From NCBI RefSeq assembly GCF_030345795.1, contig NZ_JAUALB010000001.1, positions 5,200,001 to 5,264,000 on the forward strand: DNA of 64,000 bases. The letters run 5' to 3'. Shown here piece after piece: positions 56,511 to 64,000 of this stretch. The DNA comes from Micromonospora sp. WMMA1363 (GTDB lineage: Bacteria > Actinomycetota > Actinomycetes > Mycobacteriales > Micromonosporaceae). Position numbers and translations under genes: made by a program. Each line of letters starts with the position of its first letter. The stretch's first letter is position 1. The notes under the pieces were generated by a model, which did no database searches, was not told the DNA's origin, and saw only the letters and a program-made list of their open reading frames with translations.

Positions 56511-57743
56511 TCACCAGGTGCCGTCGTCACGGACGCGGGCCGGGGCCCGGCCGAGCACGAGGGTCGACAGGGCGGCGTCGACGTCCTCGCCGAGGAACCA
56601 CTCGCCGCCCTGGTCCAGCACGAAGACCCGACCGTGCTCGTCGACGGCGAAGATGCTCTCGCCGAACTCGGAGCCGAACGGGAACAGCCGCGCACCGATC
56701 AGGGTGCCGAAATCGGCCAACACGTCGGCGGAGTGGGCGCCGTGCAGCGGGTTCGTGGTGAACCGGCTGATCCACACCGCCTCGCCGGGGCCCCGCCGGC
56801 TGCTCACCACGGCGGGAAAGGCGGTGAGCGCCGCCCGGGCGGCGGGGAACGGCTCGTGGCGGTGGGTTTGGCCGGGCACCTCGGATGTCTCGCGGATCGC
56901 CCCCGCCGCCAAGGCGGGGTTGAACTCGCTGTCCTCCCAGCCGCCCTCCATCAGCGCGTCGGCGACTTCGGACGGGAACCGGCCCGGGTGGTGCGGCGGC
57001 TGCGGGTCGGGCCGCCACTCGGCGGTGAACGCCAGCTCCGACCAGGGCAGGACGTTGAAGCGCACGAGGAAGTTCAGACAGGAGTCGCAGCCGCGGTCGG
57101 CCCGTCCGGCGTAACGGTCGCCCGGCTCGCGGACCCGGAATACCTCGAATCGGGCCCGTGCCAGCAGCGTCTCCGCATCCGGCATCGCCATCGGCTCGAT
57201 GCCGTCGGCGGCGCGTTGGTGGTCGTACTCATGCAGGACGTCGGAGACCACGACCAGCTCGGCGTGCCGCTGGCCGCCGCGCACCAGGTGGCCCGGGGGT
57301 AGCTCGTCCAGGTAGGCCCGGACGAGCGGATGATGGTCCAGCTCGACGTCGCCCTTGGCGCCCTGGGCGCGGAAGAACCGCCCGTCGACGCTCAGGTGCG
57401 CGGCCGTGGTGGGCGTGGGTAGGCGCCGGATCTCCCGCAGCAGCTGAGCCGCCGGATCGGTGGTACGTGGAGCGGGCGGACCGTCGGAGCGGCTGCGCCG
57501 GTACATCCGCTCGACCTGCTCGACCGACACCCGGGGCCAGGTGGTCACCTCGCCGGTCCGCTTGTCGACCACAGTGGTCGGCAGGTCGCCGGGAACTGTG
57601 CGGACCCCGATCGCCACGGTGGACCGGATCGCGAATCCGAGACCGAACTCGTCGACGATCGGGCGGCACTCGTGGCCGAGGCGCTGTGAGTCGCGGCGGG
57701 CCCACACGGCGGCGAGCTGCTCGGCCTGCTGGCGGTCGATCAC
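56511..57743 (-). CDS. YrhB/Imm35-like, YwqJ-like deaminase and SUKH-3-like fusion protein
   Basis: 410 aa. Residues about 1-82 resemble the YrhB/Imm35 immunity fold (VVDKRTGEVTTWPRVSVEQVERMYR). Residues about 110-235 look like a YwqJ-type deaminase with zinc motif HAE (160-162) and CDSC (219-222). Residues about 236-400 resemble SUKH-3 immunity proteins (HHPGRFPSEVADALMEGGW, GRVFVLDQGGEWFLGEDV). These domains belong to polymorphic toxin systems, so it is likely an immunity hub carrying an intact-looking deaminase. GTG 57743. No full toxin gene is seen beside it. Confidence 0.75.
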   Translation of the reverse strand: MIDRQQAEQLAAVWARRDSQRLGHECRPIVDEFGLGFAIRSTVAIGVRTVPGDLPTTVVDKRTGEVTTWPRVSVEQVERMYRRSRSDGPPAPRTTDPAAQLLREIRRLPTPTTAAHLSVDGRFFRAQGAKGDVELDHHPLVRAYLDELPPGHLVRGGQRHAELVVVSDVLHEYDHQRAADGIEPMAMPDAETLLARARFEVFRVREPGDRYAGRADRGCDSCLNFLVRFNVLPWSELAFTAEWRPDPQPPHHPGRFPSEVADALMEGGWEDSEFNPALAAGAIRETSEVPGQTHRHEPFPAARAALTAFPAVVSSRRGPGEAVWISRFTTNPLHGAHSADVLADFGTLIGARLFPFGSEFGESIFAVDEHGRVFVLDQGGEWFLGEDVDAALSTLVLGRAPARVRDDGTW

Positions 57744-57826
57744 GCCGTCGAAACTACCGGAACCCCCACGGCCTTGTGGCGCCCGGTATGGTTCGCCCTA
57801 CCGACGGTGACCGGGGGAGGGCGACG

Positions 57827-58040
57827 TTGGGCGAGAGCGCGGATCGGGACGCGAACCGCGCGCTGCGGGCGCGGTTCGACGACGTGTACGGGCGGTACCA
57901 GCGGCTCCGGCCCGGTGGACGAGCTGCACCGGAAACTGGCCGAGCTGCGACCGAGCAGGGCGGGCGACACTTGGACCGCCCGTGGCGGGGTCGCCTCGTC
58001 AGATCCGTTGCGGTGGTCAGGGGATCGTGAGAGCCGCTGA
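57827..58040 (+). pseudogene. Frameshifted YbaB/EbfC-like gene
   Basis: TTG 57827 follows GGGGGAGGG. The first frame reads GESADRDANRALRARFDDVYGRYQRLR, then the matching continuation shifts frame near 57911 to PVDELHRKLAELRPSRAGD and degenerates to a stop at 58040. The combined sequence resembles the N-terminal helix pair of YbaB/EbfC nucleoid-associated proteins, common companions of actinobacterial toxin loci. Without the shift the C-terminal strands are also missing. A single sequencing error could restore the helices but not the whole domain. Confidence 0.5.
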
Positions 58041-58083
58041 TCGGCGCCCGACCTCGACTCAAGCGTGTGGCTGGGGTCGGGTG

Positions 58084-58284
58084 ATGGCGAGCACCGAGTC
58101 GCGGAATGCGAATCTTCCTGCGTGGGCGTGGCCCGTCGGGATCCTGCCTGGCCTGGTGGCCGGCGTGAGCAAGATGGGCCGGGTGGTTGGTGTCGGCGTC
58201 GGTACCGGGAGCGGCGTCGCGTTCGTGCTCGTATCCGGTGCCGCCACGAGGGGCCGGCCAGACGGCTCCGTCCGATTGTCCTGA
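58084..58284 (+). CDS. Possible small membrane protein (66 aa), uncertain
   Basis: ATG 58084 (or GTG 58081) opens a 66-residue frame with a hydrophobic middle (LPAWAWPVGILPGLVAGVSKMGRVVGVGVGTGSGVAFVLVSG). No strong ribosome site is present, the surrounding frame is glycine-rich by composition, and I recognise no family. It may be chance. Confidence 0.3.
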   Translation: MASTESRNANLPAWAWPVGILPGLVAGVSKMGRVVGVGVGTGSGVAFVLVSGAATRGRPDGSVRLS

Positions 58285-58317
58285 CGGCGCACCGGACACG
58301 ACGACAGGCGGCGACCG

Positions 58318-59034
58318 ATGGCAGGAGGGCGGCCCGCGCCGGGCCAGTCCCAGGAGCGGCTCCACTACGAGCACCCGGTCGATGTGGCAGCCGCCCTGGC
58401 GATCCAGGACCGGCTGCGGCCCCTGGTCGATCCGGTCGGCCCCGGGCCGACCGCGCCGGCGCGGGTGGCCGGCCTGGACGTCGCGTACGCGAAGAGCGGT
58501 GACCGGCTCGCCGCGGCCGTCACGGTGCTGGACGCGGCCACCCTGGCCGTCGTCGACCAGGCGGTCAGCATCGGCCGGCCGGCCTTCGGGTACGTCCCCG
58601 GTCTCTTCGCGTTCCGGGAACTGCCCGCGTTGCTCGACGCGCTGGCACGGCTGAGGGCCCCTCCGGACCTGCTGGTCTGCGACGGGCACGGGCTGGCGCA
58701 TCCGCGCCGTTTCGGGTTGGCCTGTCACCTGGGGTTGGTGACCGGGCTGCCGGCGGTCGGGGTGGGAAAGACCCCGCTGGTGGGGCGCTGGGCGCCGCCG
58801 GGCGAGCGACGTGGTGCCTGGACGCCGCTGGTCGACGGTACGGAGGTCGTGGGTGCGGTGCTGCGGACCCGGGACGGGGTGAAGCCCGTCTTCGTCAGCG
58901 TCGGGCACCGGATCAGCCTGGAGAACGCGGTCGCCCGGGTGGTCGCCCTCACGCCACACTTCCGGCTTCCGGAAACCACCCGTACCGCCGACCGGCTGTG
59001 CCGCGACGCGCTGGTGGGCGCCGCGGGAGTGTAA
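58318..59034 (+). CDS. nfi: Endonuclease V
   Basis: 238 aa. It cleaves DNA next to deaminated adenine (inosine) for repair. Conserved motifs are GLDVAY (catalytic Asp near 50), VPGLFAFRELPALLDAL, DGHGLAHPRRFGLACHLG, and VGVGKTPLVG. ATG 58318. It stands beside the deaminase-bearing immunity gene but a functional link is not implied. Confidence 0.94.
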   Translation: MAGGRPAPGQSQERLHYEHPVDVAAALAIQDRLRPLVDPVGPGPTAPARVAGLDVAYAKSGDRLAAAVTVLDAATLAVVDQAVSIGRPAFGYVPGLFAFRELPALLDALARLRAPPDLLVCDGHGLAHPRRFGLACHLGLVTGLPAVGVGKTPLVGRWAPPGERRGAWTPLVDGTEVVGAVLRTRDGVKPVFVSVGHRISLENAVARVVALTPHFRLPETTRTADRLCRDALVGAAGV

Positions 59035-59132
59035 CGCGGGGCGCATCCGGTGTGCTCGATGACCGGATCCGCCCGGAGCTGGTAGTAGCCTGTCCGGCGG
59101 ACCCCTCCCTGGGGAGAAACGGCGAGGTGATC

Positions 59133-60239
59133 ATGGCGGTACGGCGACGTCCGGCGGCGCGGTTCGCGGCCGTTTGCGCGCTGGTGGGTGGCCTGGTCGC
59201 GCTCGACGTGTCGCCGGCGTTCGCCGAGGAGGACACGGTCCGGGTGAACGCGGCCGGGCGGTTCACGGCCGGCGCGTCGGCCGAGGGCGTTCGGGTGGAG
59301 GTACGCAAACGCACGGAAGGCTGCGTCCTGCTGCGTACCGCGCTCGCCCTGCGGCTCGACGGGCTCCAGGCGGACCAGGTCCGGGTGCAGGTCAACTCGG
59401 GTGGCCGCTGGCTCTCGGTGCCGGTGTCCGGGGGCGGGGGCGGTGTGAACACGGAGGCCACCTCGCCGACGGACCCGCGGCTCTGCGAGGGCAAGAGCAA
59501 GACTGTTCGCTACCGGGTGGCGTTCGCCGCCAACACGCCGGACGGCCGGCTGGCCGTCGTCGGCGAGGCGACCAACGCGGTCGGACGGGTGCTGGGCCTG
59601 GGCTCGGACACCTCGCGCATGGTCGGCGGGCTGGCCTCCGCGTCACCGACGCCGTCCCAGTCGCCCACGCCGTCGCCGTCGCTGACGCCGACCGCGACGG
59701 TGACCGACGCTGTCGCTGGGGACGAGACGCCGGTCGAGGCCCTCGCCGATCCGGCGGGCGGGGCGATCGACCCGGTCACGACGCGGGAATCCGGTGTTTC
59801 GCCGATCATGTTCTTCGGTCTGGCCATGGTCGCGGTCGGGATCGTCCTGATCGTTCTACTGGTCCGTCGCTTCCGGGAGGACAAGGACGGGAGGAACGGC
59901 TCGACCGACCCCAACCTCGCCGGTCAGGGCGTGGGCAGCGCGCCCGGCCAGCCTGGTCCGGGGTACGGCCAGCCCGTCGGCCGTCCGCTGGCCGCACCGG
60001 GCCACTACGGGTCCCCGCCTGCTCAGCGCCCCGCCGCCGGCCTGTACGGCGTCCCGGCCGACGCCACCCAGGCGTTGCCCGGTGCGCTCGCTGCGGTTGA
60101 CCGGCCCGGCGTCCCGTCGCCGGCCGCCCCACCCGGTCCCGGCCGCTACGGCACCCCGGTGCCCGGTCCGTCCGGCCCGCCGCGGGCACCTGCCGGCGAG
60201 GACGACCGCACGAGGTATCTGCCCCGGATGCGGGACTGA
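59133..60239 (+). CDS. Secreted, C-terminally anchored protein with cytoplasmic proline-rich tail (368 aa)
   Basis: An N-terminal signal peptide (RRRPAARFAAVCALVGGLVALDVSPAFAEE) precedes an external beta-rich domain with two cysteines (EGCVLLRT; PRLCEGKSK) and a Ser/Thr/Pro stalk (SPTPSQSPTPSPSLTPTATV). One membrane helix lies at about 224-246 (PIMFFGLAMVAVGIVLIVLLV), followed by a Gly/Pro-rich cytoplasmic tail. The topology suggests a surface receptor or scaffold. ATG 59133; an in-frame GTG at 59127 is also possible. Function unknown. Confidence 0.8.
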   Translation: MAVRRRPAARFAAVCALVGGLVALDVSPAFAEEDTVRVNAAGRFTAGASAEGVRVEVRKRTEGCVLLRTALALRLDGLQADQVRVQVNSGGRWLSVPVSGGGGGVNTEATSPTDPRLCEGKSKTVRYRVAFAANTPDGRLAVVGEATNAVGRVLGLGSDTSRMVGGLASASPTPSQSPTPSPSLTPTATVTDAVAGDETPVEALADPAGGAIDPVTTRESGVSPIMFFGLAMVAVGIVLIVLLVRRFREDKDGRNGSTDPNLAGQGVGSAPGQPGPGYGQPVGRPLAAPGHYGSPPAQRPAAGLYGVPADATQALPGALAAVDRPGVPSPAAPPGPGRYGTPVPGPSGPPRAPAGEDDRTRYLPRMRD

Positions 60240-60520
60240 ACTGTGGTGGCCGGCGTCGGTCGCCACGGGTTCACCCGGTGCTCGAAAACGACCGGCCGGC
60301 GTCCCGACGATGCCGCGGGCCGTCGGCGACGTGACGTCCGCCGGCCCGGCTTGCCGGTGCCGGCACCGGTGGCCGTCGGCGGGGAGGCTCTCGGTTTCAC
60401 CTCCTTGACCTGGGCCGCAGAACAGGAGTTCATGTGTCAGCTCCACGTCTGGGGCGAAGTGCACGGCGGCCCTCCGATACGCTCAGGCCGTTGACGACTG
60501 CAGCGCGAGGAGTGGAACCG

Positions 60521-61906
60521 GTGTCTGATCTGTCCCAGATCGTGAAGGCCTACGATGTTCGTGGGACGGTGCCGGACCAGTGGGACGAGCGCGTGGCGGA
60601 GGCGCTGGGAGCTGCCTTCACCCAGGTTCTCAACGCGTCGGGTGAGCCGGGTGACGCGGTGCTGATCGCGCACGACATGCGGGCCACCGGCCCAGGCCTC
60701 GCCGCTGCCTTCGGCGCCGGGGTCCGCGCCGAGGGCCGTACGGTCATCGAGCTGGGGCTGGCCTCCACCGACATGCTCTACTACGCCTCCGGTTCGCTCG
60801 ACCTGCCCGGGGTGATGCTCACCGCCAGCCACAACCCGGCGCAGTACAACGGCATCAAGATGTGTCGCTCCGGGGCCCGTCCGATCGGGCAGGACAGCGG
60901 CTTGGCCGACATCCGGGACAGGGCGCAGGCGCTGCTGGATTCGGGGCAGGGGCGTCCGGCCGGGGCTCCCACCGCGCCGGAGCAGCGGCGTGACCTGCTC
61001 GCGGACTACGGGGCGTACCTGCGCAAGCTGGTCGACCTCTCCCAGATCCGGCCGTTGAAGGTAGTCGTGGACGCCGGCAACGGCATGGGCGGGCACACCG
61101 TCCCGACGGTGCTCGGCGACGCGGCGCTGCCCGCCCTACCGTTGGAGATCGTGCCGCTCTACTTCGAACTCGACGGCACCTTCCCGAACCACGAGGCGAA
61201 CCCGCTGGACCCGAAGAATCTGGTCGACCTTCAGCGTGCGGTGGTCGAACACGGCGCGGAGATCGGCCTCGCCTTCGACGGTGACGCCGACCGCTGTTTC
61301 GTGGTGGACGAGCGCGGCGAGCCGGTCTCGCCGTCGGCGATCACGGCGATGGTCGCCGCCCGGGAGTTGGCCAAGCACCCGGGCTCGACGGTGATCCACA
61401 ATTTGATCACCTCCAGTGCGGTGCCGGAGATCATCCGGGAGAACGGCGGGCAACCGGTCGTCTGCCGCGTCGGGCACTCGTTCATCAAGGCGGAGATGGC
61501 CCGCACCAACGCCGTCTTCGGCGGCGAGCACTCCGCCCACTACTACTTTCGGGACTTCTGGTTCGCCGACACCGGCATGCTCGCCGCGATGCACACCCTG
61601 GCCGCGTTGGGCGAGCAGTCCTTGCCGCTGTCGGTACTGGCCGGCGAGTACGAGCGGTACGTCGCCTCCGGCGAGGTCAACTCCACGGTCGCCGATCAGG
61701 CCGCCAAGGTGGCCGAGGTGCGGGCCGCGTTCCCCGAGGCGGTTTCCGACGAGTTGGACGGTCTCACCCTGCGCTTCCCCGACGGCGCCTGGTTCAACCT
61801 GCGCGCGTCCAACACCGAGCCGTTGTTGCGGCTCAATGTCGAGGCGCCGACCCGGGAGCGGATGACCTCGCTGCGCGACGAGGTGCTCGACCGGGTTCGC
61901 CGCTAG
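60521..61906 (+). CDS. manB: Phosphomannomutase/phosphoglucomutase
   Basis: 461 aa. It interconverts mannose-6- and mannose-1-phosphate (and the glucose forms), feeding manC. Active-site phosphoserine loop TASHNPAQYNG, metal loop DGDADR, sugar-binding GGEHSAH, and phosphate-binding RASNTEPLLRLN. GTG 60521 follows GAGGAG. It is followed by a Trm112-like and a SIS isomerase gene on the same strand, as in mycobacteria. Confidence 0.95.
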   Translation: MSDLSQIVKAYDVRGTVPDQWDERVAEALGAAFTQVLNASGEPGDAVLIAHDMRATGPGLAAAFGAGVRAEGRTVIELGLASTDMLYYASGSLDLPGVMLTASHNPAQYNGIKMCRSGARPIGQDSGLADIRDRAQALLDSGQGRPAGAPTAPEQRRDLLADYGAYLRKLVDLSQIRPLKVVVDAGNGMGGHTVPTVLGDAALPALPLEIVPLYFELDGTFPNHEANPLDPKNLVDLQRAVVEHGAEIGLAFDGDADRCFVVDERGEPVSPSAITAMVAARELAKHPGSTVIHNLITSSAVPEIIRENGGQPVVCRVGHSFIKAEMARTNAVFGGEHSAHYYFRDFWFADTGMLAAMHTLAALGEQSLPLSVLAGEYERYVASGEVNSTVADQAAKVAEVRAAFPEAVSDELDGLTLRFPDGAWFNLRASNTEPLLRLNVEAPTRERMTSLRDEVLDRVRR

Positions 61907-61967
61907 GATCGCCTGCGCCGGTCGGCGCCGTCGGCCGGTAAGCCGCATACGTGGAAGGAGCCGCGCC

Positions 61968-62153
61968 GTGGCCTTGGACCCGCAGTTGCTGGAGATCCTT
62001 GCCTGCCCGGACACGCACCACGCCCCGCTCGACTACGACGTCCAGGCGCAGACGCTGACCTGCACGGAGTGCGGCCGGATCTTCGAGGTCCGGGGCGATG
62101 TGCCGGTGCTGCTGCTGGACGAGGCGCGGGGCGGCCCCGTGGAGCGGTCGTGA
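61968..62153 (+). CDS. Trm112-family small zinc-binding protein
   Basis: 61 aa. The LEILACPDTHHAPL segment and CTECGRIFEVRGDVPVLL carry the zinc cysteines and the conserved RGDVPVLL turn of Trm112/YcaR proteins. These act as methyltransferase activators or as small chaperones. GTG 61968; its stop overlaps the next start (GTGA). Confidence 0.9.
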   Translation: MALDPQLLEILACPDTHHAPLDYDVQAQTLTCTECGRIFEVRGDVPVLLLDEARGGPVERS

Positions 62154-63346
62154 TCGACGGCATGGCGGGAGTCAGCGGCCGGCGCGAAGCCGACGAGGAC
62201 CTGCTCGACGATCCGGACGTGCTCGCCGAGCGGGACCCGGGCGGGATGCTGCGACACGTCGCCTCAGCGGGCGCGCAGGTCCGCGAGTCGGCGTCGCTCG
62301 CCGCCGAGGCCAACCTGTCCGTGCTCGCTGACGAGGGCCGGCCCCGCGCGGTCGTGATCGCCGGCATCGGTACGGCCGGGCGTACCGGCGACGTACTGGC
62401 GACGGTTGCCGGCCCGCGCTGCCCGGTGCCGGTTATCCCACACCGCAGCGCCGGCGTGCCCGGGTGGGTGGGTGCCGCTGACGTGGTCGTCGCGGTCAGC
62501 GCCTCGGGCCGTAGCCCTGAGGCGCTCGGCGCGGCCGAGGCCGCCCATCGGCGTGGTGCCCGCCTCGTCGCGGTCGGTGCCCCGGACTCGCGGCTGCAGT
62601 CGGTGGCCGAACGCGCCCGGGCACCGTTCATCCCGGTGCCCCGGCGCGCCCCGGCCCGGGCCAGCCTCTGGGCGCTCACCGTGCCGGTACTGCTCGCCGC
62701 CCGTGCGCTCGGCTTGGTGAAGGTCAACGAGGCGGACCTGGCGGAGACCGCGGCGCGGCTGGACGCCGACGCGGACCGGTGCCGCTCGTCCGCGGAGTCC
62801 TTCGTCAACCCGGCCAAGGCCCTCGCGTTGGGCCTGGCCGGTTCGATCCCGATCGTCTGGGGTTCGTCCCCGCTGGCTACCGTCGCGGCCCGCCGGTTCG
62901 GTGACACCTTGTCGGCGAACGCCCGCTACCCGGTGGTGTCCGGGGCGCTGGGCGAGGCCGGCCGGGGCCGGGTTGGGCTGCTCGACGGCGTCTTCGGCGG
63001 TCTGGTCGAGGGAGAGCGGGACATTTTCGCGGACCCGGACGACGAGTCACCGGTCGGCACCCGACTGCGGCTGGTACTGCTGCGTGACGGTGGCCTCAAT
63101 GCCGAGGACGACGCGGACGAGCCCCTCGCGGTCGAGGAGCGGCGGGCCGATGCGGTGCAGACTCTCGCCGAGCGGCGGGGGGTGCGTTGCGACGTGGTCA
63201 CCGCCGAGGGCGGCTCCGCGTTGGAACGGCTCGCCTCACTGGTCGCAGTCCCGGACTTCGCATCGATCTACCTCGCCCTGGCGCACGGTCTGGACCCGAT
63301 GGCCGTCCCGGCCATCACCGAGATGAAGGAGCTGGCAAACCAGTGA
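62150..63346 (+). CDS. SIS-domain phosphosugar isomerase (PGI/PMI-like)
   Basis: 398 aa, matching the bifunctional glucose/mannose-6-phosphate isomerase family. Two SIS-type halves: the first holds VIAGIGTAGRTGDVLATVAG and VSASGRSPEALGAA, the second PIVWGSSPLATVAARRFGDTLSANARYP. As manC here has no isomerase domain and manB is adjacent, it plausibly supplies mannose-6-phosphate. GTG 62150 overlaps the Trm112 stop. Confidence 0.85.
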   Translation: MIDGMAGVSGRREADEDLLDDPDVLAERDPGGMLRHVASAGAQVRESASLAAEANLSVLADEGRPRAVVIAGIGTAGRTGDVLATVAGPRCPVPVIPHRSAGVPGWVGAADVVVAVSASGRSPEALGAAEAAHRRGARLVAVGAPDSRLQSVAERARAPFIPVPRRAPARASLWALTVPVLLAARALGLVKVNEADLAETAARLDADADRCRSSAESFVNPAKALALGLAGSIPIVWGSSPLATVAARRFGDTLSANARYPVVSGALGEAGRGRVGLLDGVFGGLVEGERDIFADPDDESPVGTRLRLVLLRDGGLNAEDDADEPLAVEERRADAVQTLAERRGVRCDVVTAEGGSALERLASLVAVPDFASIYLALAHGLDPMAVPAITEMKELANQ

Positions 63347-63383
63347 TCGGACGCATGGCCGGCGGCCGCAGCGGGGCGGCGGC

Positions 63384-64000
63384 GTGAGCGCCAACGGTGG
63401 AACGAAGGCGATCGTCGCCGCGCTGCTGGCCAATGTCGGCATCGCCGTCACCAAGTTCATCGCGTTCCTGCTGACCGGCTCGTCGTCGATGCTGGCCGAG
63501 TCGATCCACTCGGCTGCGGACTCCGGCAACCAGGGGCTGCTGCTGCTCGGTGGCAAGCGGGCCAGGCGTGCGGCCACCCCCCAGCACCCCTTCGGGTATG
63601 GGCGGGAGCGATACGTCTACGCGTTCATCGTGTCCATCGTGCTGTTCACCGTGGGTGGCCTCTTCGCCCTCTACGAGGCGTGGCACAAGTTCTCCGACCC
63701 GCACCCGATCGAGAACTGGCAGTGGGTGCCGGTCGCCGTCCTGGTGATCGCCATCATCATGGAGTCGTTCTCCTTCCGCACCGCGATCAAGGAGTCGAAT
63801 CTCGTCCGGGGTAACCAGTCCTGGGTCCGCTTTGTTCGCCGCGCCAAGGCGCCGGAGTTGCCCGTGGTGCTGCTGGAGGACCTCGGCGCGCTGGTCGGTC
63901 TGGTCTTCGCCCTGTTCGGTGTCGGTATGACGCTGATCACCGGCAACGGCCGCTGGGACGCGGTGGGCACGGCGATGATCGGCGTGCTGCTGGTGACCAT
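63384..64000 (+). CDS. Cation diffusion facilitator transporter (partial, runs off the right edge)
   Basis: The frame is open to the window end (205 codons). TM-rich N-terminus: VAALLANVGIAVTKFIAFLLTGSSSMLAESIHSAADSGNQGLLLLG has the HxxxD metal motif of CDF helix 2, and HPFGYGRERYVYAF follows. GTG 63384 gives the usual start. It probably exports Zn2+ or another divalent metal. The C-terminal cytoplasmic domain is outside the window. Confidence 0.9.
   Translation, partial: MSANGGTKAIVAALLANVGIAVTKFIAFLLTGSSSMLAESIHSAADSGNQGLLLLGGKRARRAATPQHPFGYGRERYVYAFIVSIVLFTVGGLFALYEAWHKFSDPHPIENWQWVPVAVLVIAIIMESFSFRTAIKESNLVRGNQSWVRFVRRAKAPELPVVLLEDLGALVGLVFALFGVGMTLITGNGRWDAVGTAMIGVLLVT

Noticed and set aside
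63343..63387. 14-codon frame between the SIS and cation-efflux genes
   Set aside because: It overlaps the next start by GTGA but has no ribosome site or coding character of its own.

Overview
The window is high-GC actinobacterial chromosome, and the gene set fits a Micromonospora-like member of the Micromonosporaceae. It carries mycothiol chemistry (mca), coenzyme F420 biosynthesis (fbiA, fbiB, fbiC), a WhiB-family Fe-S regulator, many GTG/TTG starts and many 4-base start/stop overlaps. No rRNA, tRNA, CRISPR array or insertion sequence was recognised. Both ends are open: the first gene runs off the left edge (minus strand) and a cation-efflux gene runs off the right edge.

Layout. 1-1.8 kb: an XRE-type regulator divergent from three overlapping tiny genes. 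2-10.5 kb: housekeeping genes (msrA, GNAT, HIT, cystathionine gamma-synthase, amidase, threonine dehydratase, greA, DUF4307, mca and its small membrane partner). 10.6-15.5 kb: a membrane GGDEF-EAL protein preceded by a coupled 21-codon leader ORF, then a large DUF255 thioredoxin-fold protein. 15.5-24 kb: purK-purE, a 1653-residue membrane protein with a zinc ribbon, and UDP-glucose dehydrogenase. 24-34 kb: acyl-CoA dehydrogenase, acetoacetate-CoA ligase, a TIGR03089 protein, a GT4 glycosyltransferase, manC and a Nudix hydrolase. 33.6-39.3 kb: fbiB-fbiA (minus) and fbiC (plus). 39.6-42 kb: a Tat-signal protein, DUF4331 protein and small-protein trio. 42.2-43.8 kb: whiB, a zincin-fold protein and a DUF3499 gene.

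The block manC / fbiA-fbiB / whiB / zincin / DUF3499 / manB / SIS-isomerase is, from memory, the same neighbourhood as Mycobacterium tuberculosis Rv3264c-Rv3256c. Here it is interrupted between DUF3499 (ends 43770) and manB (starts 60521) by about 16.7 kb of accessory genes. These are a class III aminotransferase with an Lrp regulator; an aldehyde dehydrogenase with DUF779 and a GAF-type regulator; a two-component system followed by a tightly coupled PLP-enzyme / D-Ala-D-X ligase / VanX-type dipeptidase operon; a second aldehyde dehydrogenase; an immunity-deaminase fusion (YrhB/Imm35-like, YwqJ-like, SUKH-3-like) with a frameshifted YbaB-like gene beside it; and endonuclease V.

The most interesting system is 49693-54441. 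It has the parts list of a D-Ala-D-Ser (VanC/E/G-like) glycopeptide-resistance locus: sensor-regulator pair, possible serine racemase or dehydratase, ligase and D-Ala-D-Ala dipeptidase. The amino-acid enzyme, however, is a soluble fold-type II PLP protein rather than the membrane racemase VanT. The ligase has the Lys-Tyr omega-loop of amino-acid-accepting enzymes, not the D-lactate signature. The resistance function is inference; the domains and overlaps are visible in the sequence.
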